Source of the DNA: Bolinopsis microptera
Lineage: Eukaryota; Ctenophora; Tentaculata; Lobata; Bolinopsidae
DNA length: 64,000 bases
Reading direction: 5' to 3'
Assembly: GCF_026151205.1 (NCBI RefSeq)
Contig: NC_087078.1
Coordinates: forward strand, 8,078,675-8,142,674
The notes under the pieces were generated by a model that had not been told where the DNA came from, did no database searches, and saw nothing but the letters and a program-made list of their open reading frames with translations. This document shows, one piece after another, positions 57,701-64,000 of this stretch (positions within the stretch are counted from its first letter, which is position 1; each line of letters starts with the position of its first letter). The position numbers and the translations under genes are program-made.

Positions 57701-60700
57701 GGACACTTACTTTGGGCAGACGTTGACTCCATTCCACATTAGGCTCAATGGGCACCGGAACAAGTTCAACATTGACGACCGTGCCCTCTACGAGCACTCA
57801 GCCTTATCAATGCATTGTTACGATGTACACAAGGACACTTTCAGTTTTGACTGTTTCAAATTCGGGATTGTGAAAAAGACTAAACCTTCCCTATTAGATA
57901 GGGAAGAGGCTAGATTTTGTGCAAAGTTTAGAACTAATGTTTGGGGTTTAAATAGGATGGAAATTAAAAGGTAGTTTTTTTGTGGTTTTTACCAATATCT
58001 GTAATTAATTAATTTTAACAATTTTGTGCCAATTTTGCGTCATTTTTCTTTATAAATTTTATCTACCACGCTATCAGTGAAACAATTTTATCGTATTCCA
58101 ATTTCTGATCGACTTTCATGATATTCTCTAATCATGACCTTTTTATAAATTTTTGAATCTCTTTGACTGAGTATTATGATTGATTTTATCTGACTAATTT
58201 ATTTCTTTTTTGTAGGCTCTAGCGATGTAATAAACGAAGTTTCCAAGCCAAATTTGTGTGTTTCCCTTCGTGTCCAAAATCAATCATTTTACAGATCTGC
58301 AAAGAATACACAATGAGAAGATGCCCCCATGGTCTCACTGGGAAGAGACCCATTGAAGGGAAGAAGTGCCCGTTCCAGCACCCTATTAGGTGCCGTTATT
58401 ACACGCAGTATGGTAATGATAGACACCAAGGGTGTAAGAAAATGAAAGATTGCACTTTCTACCACCCAAAACTGTGCAGAGATTCAGTATCCCAGCGATG
58501 TTGCCTGAACAAAGAATGCGGCTATGTTCATCTAAAGGGAACTGCCAGAAAAACTGTTGGTACTGCGACGGCAATAAACGACAGACAAAATTCCCGGCAG
58601 CAACAGCAACAGCAACAGCAAGCTCAACCAAGGCAAAGATTAGAGTCATATAGCAACCAAAATAACAGAGGACAATGGCCCCCTCTTAACTCATATGACC
58701 CTGAAAAAATGGGAAGCTTGTACTCCGTATACACCCCACACCCGCCCACTGTCGAAAATGGAAGACCTGCCAGACGTCATAAAGACAGTACCTCTGAGAA
58801 AGACAGTGCTTTTTTAGAGAAACTATTGGAAAATCTCAAAGATGGCATAATATCCCAAATGGACTCCAAAATGACGGAACTTCGGAGCCAACTTCCATCA
58901 ATCATCCAGGAGACTCAATGGACCCTACAGCGCCCAAGGTCCCACCAAGGTCCTATACAAATGCCATTATCGATGCCGCCAACTGCCCCGATGGTGATCC
59001 CCAACCAAACACATCACATGCCAATGAACCTCATCCCCAACTATCCCGCATCCTGCTTTTGAATGCAAGGTCCATTTCCCCAGCCGCCACTAGCACGGTC
59101 AAATGGAAGATACCATTCTTGAAAGACCACATCATTGAAGAGGAAGGAGGCCTACCTGTACCCTTCTTCGCAATAACAGAATCTTGGCTCAAGCCTTACA
59201 TAAGTGATGCCCAAGTCGCAATCCAAGGCTACAACTGTATCAGAGCAGACCGTCCTACCCGAAAAGGGGGTGGCTGTGCTCTATATGTTGCGGAACCGCT
59301 TATTTTCTCTGACGCCATCAGTCACAGTGACAAACACTGCAATATGCTGTACGTTTTTATAGACAGTATGAATACATTTGTCTCTGTAATCTATCGTCCA
59401 CCTGATGCCCCAGCAAACTCATTTAGAGAAGTCTTGAACACGGTTCAAGAAAAACTTAACCACCTCACATTAGAAAATAGGACACCAGATCTATATATCA
59501 TGGGAGACTTCAATCTTCCAAATATAGACTGGGAGACTCCTGATGCAACTCAAGAACTGTCCATTGTTAACCAACAAGCATGTTCGGATCTTTTGGAATT
59601 CATGAATAAGAACTTCCTGTCGCAAATGATCCTCAAGCCTACTAGAAAGGACAACATCATCGACCTGGTGTTTACTAACAAACATCAGGATATAGCGGAA
59701 ACAAACATCAGGGAAACCCAAGTGTCTGACCATCGACTCGTGGAACTCCTGCTAGGGTACAACCCCCTCAGTCCTAAAAAAGATACCGCATCATCACATG
59801 ATAAATACTCATTTAGAGCTGCTGATTTCCACAGGGCAGACTTTGATACAATGAATGAGCAATTTTCTAGTATAAACTGGAAATCACTAAACGAACTATG
59901 TGACAAAGATAAGGACGGGAGTGACTTTTTAGAGCTTATCAGACTAACGGTCCTCCAGATTACCCTCCTTCACTCTCCCCTCAAAAGCACAGCAGATTCT
60001 AGTTCGACCTCAACCGGCAAAAGCCGCCAGCAGCGGGACAAGTATGTTCTTAAAAGAAGAAGAAGAAAACTTAATGTACGCATTAAAGCCCTCACTGAAA
60101 GAAACCCGTCTTCTCAAAACATTGCTAAGTTGACTAAAGAAGTGAGCCTACTCACATTTGAGATTAGCGAACTGATTACTAAGCAATTGAATGAGAATGA
60201 AGCTAAAGCTGTAAGCACTATCAAAACGAATCCACGCTTCTTTTACAGCTATGCAAAACGATTTGCTAAGACGAAGTCGTCTGTCTCCCCCATCAGAGAT
60301 AATAGTGGGACTCTGAAAACGGACGCAATTGACAAAGCAGAGCTTCTCCAGGCGCAATACGTCAAAGTATTCAGCGACCCCAACGCCGCCAACGTCGACG
60401 CATGCCTTGCTGGACTAAACCCCGTCCCAGATAGAAATCTGGACAGCATAACCTTCACTGTGGACGACATAGTAGAAGCCATTAAAGAACTGGATCCCTA
60501 CTCTTCAACCCCTGATGGAGATATCCCAGCTAAAGTTCTCACAAAGTGTAAGGATAGCCTTGCAGTCCCTATATTTTTACTTTGGCACGATTCGTTTAGA
60601 TCAGGAGTTATACCACCAAGTATGAAGACCCAGTATATAAGTATAACACCAATATACAAAAAGGGAGACCGCACATCAGCAGCCAACTACCGCCCAGTCT

Positions 60701-63700
60701 CCATCACGTCTCATCTTATCAAGATTTTCGAGAGAGTGCTAAGAAAACACATCGTCCAGCACATGGAATCAAACAGCTTTTTGTCTCCGCACCAACATGG
60801 TTTCCGTAAAAAAAGGAGTTGCCTCACTCAACTTTTGGACCATGTAGACAATATTCTGAAGACCCTCAATAGTGGCGATGAAGTGGATGTTATATACCTG
60901 GATTACGCCAAGGCGTTTGATAAAGTGGATCACAACATTCTTCTAGCTAAAGCCAAACGCTACGGTATCACGGGCAAAACTCTACAGTGGCTTGCTGAGT
61001 TCTTAAAGAATCGCCTGCAAACAGTGGTCGTCGAAGGAGAAAAGTCGTCCTTCCAGATTGTGATAAGTGGTGTCCCACAGGGAACTGTGTTAGGTCCAAT
61101 CTTGTTTATTCTGTATATAGATGACCAACTGGACACGTTATTAACTGCTCTTGGAAAGGTCTTTGCTGATGACACGAAGCTTATAAGCAAAATTACTGAT
61201 TTAGTAGCAAGGTGTTTGCTTCAAGAAGATCTGTTTAATGTCATCAAATGGGCCCTGCAAAATAACAACCAAATTTGAAGTTATCAACTACAAGCTGAAT
61301 AAATCCCTGCTATTGAGAGAACTCCCCTTCTCCAACGAAGACTACAGCTACAGCTCAACAAACGGGGAAATTATCGAACCAACGCAAACAGTCAGAGACC
61401 TTGGAGTACTCCTCTCAAATGACTGCTCGTGGACGCCCCATATCCATCAGATGCTGAAAACTGCTAAGAAAATGGCATCGTGGGTCTTCAGTGTCTTCAG
61501 TGACAGATCACCTTTCCTGATGCTCACCCTTTTCAAAACAATGGTGAGGAGCAGGCTAGAATACTGTTGCCCGGTCTGGAACCCCAGCAAAATCACAGAT
61601 ATAGAAGCAATCGAAAATGTTCAGAGGAACTACACTCGCCGTATCTTAGGTTGTCAGCAATTGGATTATTGGGACCGTCTTAAGAAGCTGGACCTGCTCT
61701 CCCTGCAGAGGCGAAGAGAGCGATACATCCTGATCCATACATGGAAGATGGCAAACGACCTTGCTCCAAATGACATCAACATGGTATTCAAGGAAAACGC
61801 TCGACATGGCATAAAAGCCATAGTCCCACCACTGAACAACAAATCGCAACGATCAGTGGCCACTCATTACGAGAATTCCTTTGGAGTGAATGCAGCGAGA
61901 CTATGGAACCTCCTCCCACGACAAGTGAACAGTTTAACTGCTCTAGGACCCTTCAAGGTATCACTTGCTCGATTTTTGGAGACGTTTCCCGATACCCCGC
62001 CAACCAAAGGATACACCGCCATCACCAACAACTCACTCCTGGAATGGAATCTACAGAAAGATCTGAACCAGGAATGAATGGAGGACGTACTAGTTACTGT
62101 TGTCCAGAAGCAATCCCTGCCAAACCAACCTAAAGTACCTAAAGTAAGTACGAATTAGATAAAAAGTTACAAAAACAGGAAAATTTTTTTTAAAAACCCA
62201 AAAACTCAAAAAAACCTCAAAACCCATTCCCAAAATTGAAATCTGAGGTAAAATGGGTTTTTTGAGGTTGGACACCCCCCTTAGTACCATATACTAACTG
62301 TTTTTCTGGGAATTGTACCATGTACTAACTGTGTTTTGGAAGAAAATATGACCCAACGTCACGTACGGTACTAAGTGTATGATCCCCCCCCCCCCCCCCC
62401 CCGAGTGATAAAGCATCAACCGCCACAAGTTGTCTAATCTCATGACTACAGTTCAATTTCGTCTGTATTTAGGTTTAGCTTTATTCTATTATTATTATTA
62501 TATTAATGTAAATTTTATTTTTTAAATGTCAATGATTTATTAACGATAATTAAGTATTTGTTGGGCGAAGAGATAAACTTTGAGGATATACCGCCAAAAG
62601 GAGTCAGTCCTCTTATCTCATGATTACAATTCAATTTCGTTTTTATCTAGATAAATAGCAAGTTATTATATTATTATTAACGTAAATTCTATTTTCTTCG
62701 TAGATTCCAGTCGCATGATCTATAAGTTTTTAAAAGTTTTTTTACAAGTTGCACAAAAATAGATCTATATTACAATGTAGATGATGTCGGATCAGCGCTA
62801 CTAAACCCATTATTTTATAGTCTAAAAAAAAATCTTACCCCCGATATTGAGCTGCCTTTGAAAAGTGAGAATTGAAGTCGAAGTGAGTTCTGACAAAACG
62901 CCATTTATTTCCGAAAACACCGAATGATAGTGAAGATGTCTCAGCAACAGTTGTACTTCGCACAAAAATCTCGTGATTCCAGCATCGTTCTTCAGATAGA
63001 ACCCGTACTTTATTGCTATTCTGGGATTTGGGTAATAACAAGGAAACTTCTTTGGTGGGCTAGTTTCTGGTTCATTTGGCGTATAGAAATTTGCTAGAAG
63101 TAGAACTATATATCAATCGGTGAAGAATCCAAAAAGGAAAAGACCTACTCCATACCTAGCATAAGTAGATTCAGGAAGATTATCAATAGCCCCGGTTGCC
63201 AGTTTCTCCAACAAGTCATCCTTCTCCTCGGGGGTCCAGACCCCAACCCTACCCAGCGACACCACAATCTGCAGCTTATCTCTCATTGTGGTGAAGTTTC
63301 CCGCCTTGAGTTCCAGCCACCCTCCATCCCGCATCTTGCTTGACTCTGGTTCTGATATCATGGTCACCATATCGTACGCCGCCGAGGATAGTCTTCTGAC
63401 AGCTTTCATGAGCGCACCGGTGTCGTCAATAGATTCACTGTTTATTTCCTCTTCTTTCGTTTTGTCTTCTTCCTGTTCCGCCACTGCCACTGACATCAAC
63501 CCTTCCTCAACTTGAACCTGCATAAGGAAAATTAATTGAAATAATTGACACAATTTTCTTGTCGTTTCTTAATCTGGTGTCAATGTAAATTAGAAATCAG
63601 GTATAGTACAATAATTAGGACAAAACGAAATTGTATCACCATCACGTGATCGTTGGTGCTCATCAGTCTCCCGAGGTGTTCCACTTGAACGTTGGTAATA

Positions 63701-63901
63701 TCTGTACTTGGTGCCACCACCCCGCCCTGGACCATGTCCGTGGTCTCGCCCGTGTACACCAGGGCACACTTGTACAGCTTGTGGCTCTGAAATTTAAGGT
63801 ATTTGGAGTGCTTGTGAAATTTAAGATGGTGGGTGAAACAGCAAACTTACGCCTTGACGTTCTAATCTAGGCTCGGTCAAATTTATATAGAAATAAGAGA
63901 T
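51716..63901 (-). CDS. Unrecognised multi-exon gene, 3' part (six exons; 5' end outside the window)
   Basis: Exons on the minus strand in transcript order: 63851-63901 (tentative), 63640-63786, 63156-63517, 62839-63020, 52122-52316 and 51716-51942. All have GT-AG borders and phases that fit across every junction, giving 387 residues to the stop. The 10.5-kb intron between 62838 and 52317 contains satellite-like repeats and a nested LINE/PLE. The protein shows KLYKCALVYTGETTD, an acidic linker (EQEEDKTKEEEINSES), a helical stretch (DTGALMKAVRRLSSAAYDMV), then WLELKAGNFTTMRDKLQIVV and ITRFLCEVQLLLRHLHYHS, a helical C-terminal part (LCKETYGRLRDMLKRILQDL), and ends in a Ser/Thr-rich tail. I see no signal peptide or membrane segment and do not recognise the family. 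Confidence is in the gene structure, not in a function. Confidence 0.7.
52845..53830. repeat. Degenerate tandem/satellite-like repeats in the intron, left block
   Basis: A motif of the form acgattattgagtatttgat followed by gagtgaaatgataa and cataccgcca recurs near 52859, 53328, 53470, 53711 and 53797, often followed by caattcaatttat. Units are diverged and spaced irregularly (about 90-470 bases). The same motif appears again to the right of the LINE at 62395-62700. Confidence 0.6.
54931..54943 (+). repeat. Target-site duplication, left copy
   Basis: acagatctgcaaa, identical to 58291-58303 and in the same reading frame of the LINE ORF1 (codons CAG ATC TGC AAA in both). The two copies bound the Penelope-like element exactly. 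Confidence 0.9.
54944..58290 (+). mobile_element. Penelope-like retroelement 2, complete, inserted in LINE ORF1
   Basis: 3347 bases between exact 13-base duplications. A leader of about 110 bases precedes the single ORF (55053-57974), and a 3' UTR of about 315 AT-rich bases follows. It is unrelated in detail to element 1 (27-31 kb) but has the same kind of Cys-rich linker before GIY-YIG. Because the duplication is still perfect and the ORF is open, the insertion is recent. Confidence 0.9.
55053..57974 (+). CDS. Penelope-like element polyprotein (reverse transcriptase + GIY-YIG endonuclease), element 2
   Basis: 973 residues, no stop or frameshift, ATG in a favourable context (accaaccATGG). 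A basic N-terminal region with a bipartite nuclear-localisation-like stretch (SKRKRNADQRGAERKKYR, about 155) precedes the reverse transcriptase: TSADKGGATLLLD (about 328), motif A LFTLDVAALYPSI (about 507), motif B region GIPTGNCISR (about 568), motif C RRFIDDVLG (about 607) and VNFLDITLTLD. A linker with CPQKTSQKCSAPGCKTCP leads to GIY-YIG: HIIYVAQCQQC, TYFGQTLTPFHIRLNGHR, YEHSALSMHCYD and the catalytic-Glu-like LLDREEARF. The element primes reverse transcription at the nick made by its endonuclease. Assignment to the Neptune-like type is inferred from the linker. Confidence 0.92.
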   Translation: MGPRPRDAQRDNYSLNLSEKLVKRELQLGLLNRVKEDSVLLSTKILPSIRPKIGKSFHHKDLDQKSQSILLQARVQILEQCAITEAQRDTNKLQLGLSKALDRYVDRERIEKLIDDQNRRLRTTNLKRLDKKFRFHLDKAKQERQNSHPQPNTNRISKRKRNADQRGAERKKYRASKAAKKVEWMKNHVERNIKGKLVINLSSQEVPDIAYMYLAKGLNFVESRPVAKEDLLFDVKEFLRKMEWKAYFHQTQTDTAGDTEDIHKDLRLRSRRHPQDYSHPLFDEIKTRLTGFVTNPNPDEPHSNLTDAEQRGKGWVLKSIEDQSIFVTSADKGGATLLLDYRTVMDTVKSELEKETKFTKLEISVGVKMEQTQLKVKEAVLKHHHLNIISEEVKKRITGINDKGNMVHAPEIRPEIPYAYPLYKVHKLSQEQIEAKTIPPVRLVHATKGGPLYRLEKFVSPYVTQISRKYCEEEFILDTPDIISQINSYNKETLKGASRNLQLFTLDVAALYPSIRPELALTALEDALNSDTNFSQELKAALHEFTDLIFRESFVTYQGEGYINKEGIPTGNCISRQVADVTMHWLLFKQIKGKMKNWSLVDLWRRFIDDVLGVWLGTVRQFNLFVEQLNKLAEPFGIRFADQQIGKTVNFLDITLTLDTYNQIQYRLYRKETDARNYLRTDSFHPHHVFESVAFSQMIRIIERNSQDSTCVEDLMELKADLSKSGHNSVKLEEIEPRAVVRVLENTHGANRSKESENADNLVFSVQHSSDNIQLKKLIHELGPDIRRICGDIRVIFATRKHPSIGNRVVKNRQLGNKAECPQKTSQKCSAPGCKTCPVLFDLDSKIMVNGMELNLDESLTCKDKHIIYVAQCQQCRAIEGSEDTYFGQTLTPFHIRLNGHRNKFNIDDRALYEHSALSMHCYDVHKDTFSFDCFKFGIVKKTKPSLLDREEARFCAKFRTNVWGLNRMEIKR
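58291..58303 (+). repeat. Target-site duplication, right copy
   Basis: Identical to 54931-54943. LINE ORF1 resumes at GAA TAC ACA directly after it. Confidence 0.9.
58918..62077 (+). pseudogene. LINE ORF2 (APE endonuclease + reverse transcriptase), frameshifted
   Basis: The first frame (58918-61278, 786 residues) starts MDPTAPKVPPRSY. The APE endonuclease is at about 45-275: LLLNARSI, AITESWL, GGGCALYV, VIYRPPD, MGDFNLPNIDW and SDHRLVEL. The reverse transcriptase is at about 540-760: YRPVSITS, motif A LDYAKAFDKVDH, GVPQGTVLGPILF and motif C FADDTKLIS. After WALQNN the frame ends at a TGA near 61276, while the other frame continues from KFEVINYK to 62077 with the typical post-RT part (RDLGVLLSNDCSWTPH, SRLEYCCPVWNPS, NSFGVNAARLWNLLP). 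A small deletion near 61260 therefore broke the gene. The order and motifs fit the CR1/L2/Jockey group of LINEs; I did not narrow it further. Confidence 0.9.
62384..62700. repeat. C19 tract and right block of the satellite-like repeat
   Basis: A run of 19 C at 62384-62402 is followed by two diverged tandem copies of about 175 bases (starting gagtgataaagcatcaaccg at 62403 and again near 62570), both containing tctcatga(c/t)tacaattcaatttcgt and an (att)n stretch. They continue the repeat seen at 52845-53830 on the other side of the LINE. Confidence 0.65.
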
Positions 63902-64000
63902 CTTGATTAAGTGTCTTGTTCGTAAATGTAAATCCTGCTCTTACATTACTTTAATTGACAGCAAGATGATTCTAGAAATTAACTGTTAAAAATGAACCTT

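Larger units (their letters stand above)
54251..59062 (+). pseudogene. LINE ORF1 with PHD-like and CCCH zinc fingers, split by insertion
   Basis: The first part (54251-54943) begins MASGSNQKSESDEAK, has a helical region, and then a zinc-binding module at about 101-160: Cys pairs CAMC, a Cys at 109, CRLCLQGSHNC and CFGC, giving a PHD/treble-clef-like C-x2-C...C-x2-C-x4-H-x-C...C-x2-C pattern. The second part (58304-59062) resumes in the same frame and carries three CCCH-type fingers with spacings C-x7-C-x14-C-x3-H, C-x14-C-x5-C-x3-H and C-x7-C-x5-C-x3-H, then a Gln-rich run and a coiled-coil stretch. CCCH fingers usually bind single-stranded RNA, so this would be the nucleic-acid chaperone ORF1 protein. 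The last 20 or so residues of the 54251 frame (up to 55006) come from the inserted element. ORF1 ends inside ORF2 with a 145-base overlap in another frame. Confidence 0.78.
54000..62160 (+). mobile_element. LINE (CR1/L2/Jockey-like), interrupted by a Penelope-like element
   Basis: ORF1 pieces at 54251-54943 and 58304-59062 and ORF2 at 58918-62077 belong to one non-LTR retrotransposon on the plus strand. Outer borders are uncertain: the left end lies somewhere between the satellite block (to 53830) and 54251, the right end after 62077, possibly at the aaagtacctaaagtaagta stretch near 62131. The endonuclease is of APE type and the reverse transcriptase has FADD. The copy is inactive because of the insertion in ORF1 and a frameshift in ORF2. 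Confidence 0.8.

Noticed and set aside
58256-58303. Start of the CCCH ORF at 58256
   Set aside because: That codon is GTG and lies in the 3' end of the inserted element; the true reading frame enters from the LINE ORF1 at the duplication.
1-64000. tRNA, rRNA and CRISPR loci
   Set aside because: A search by eye for tRNA A/B-box combinations and for regularly spaced short repeats found none. The 20-base repeat at 34255 has no spacers and is a minisatellite.

Overview
The window is nuclear DNA from an animal, most likely an invertebrate. It is AT-rich and gene-sparse, with GT-AG introns mostly of 100-400 bases. It carries clearly metazoan genes (a 28-exon Son-of-sevenless Ras exchange factor, an AF10/AF17-type PHD protein, an SVOP-like transporter, hnRNP A/B and NOVA-like RNA-binding proteins) and several Penelope-like and LINE retroelements. 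I cannot fix the phylum from sequence alone. No bacterial operon, tRNA, rRNA or CRISPR array was seen.

Left part (1-17.3 kb), all on the minus strand: a single-exon two-KH NOVA/PCBP-like protein (3536-4486), a single-exon AF10-like chromatin protein (5053-6696), and three hnRNP A/B paralogues (7484-9218, 10872-12403, 14289-15889). The last two are products of a recent roughly 3.4-kb tandem duplication that also copied their 5' UTR exons and 3' flanks. All three have two RRMs and a Gly/Tyr-rich tail, and both RRMs are cut by an intron at the same place and phase.

Middle part (17.3-33.3 kb): a repeat-rich stretch with no convincing host gene. It holds a TIR-bearing non-autonomous element, GC-rich hairpins, a 285-base almost loop-free palindrome, relics of a LINE and of a Penelope-like element (PLE), a decayed ORF cluster, and an intact-looking PLE (27059-30142, minus) with a 5'-truncated copy of itself placed head-to-tail upstream, reading as identical over about 1.4 kb.

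SOS locus (33.3-49.3 kb, plus strand): I could follow 28 coding exons with consistent phases to a 1222-residue protein with histone-fold, DH, PH, REM, Cdc25 and proline-rich parts. Two antisense genes sit in its introns: a small secreted acidic protein (38165-38871) and an intronless SVOP-like transporter (46172-47815). Intron 3 contains a 20-base tandem repeat of CACGTG sites plus an E-box fused to a CRE.

Right part (49.3-64 kb): an intronless CNBD2-like cyclic-nucleotide-binding-domain gene (49872-51410, plus), then the 3' end of an unrecognised minus-strand gene whose last six exons run from 63901 to 51716. Its 10.5-kb intron holds satellite-like repeats and a nested retroelement: a LINE with PHD-like and CCCH zinc fingers in ORF1, interrupted by a complete PLE (54944-58290) flanked by an exact 13-base target-site duplication. 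The LINE ORF2 is broken by a frameshift near 61260.
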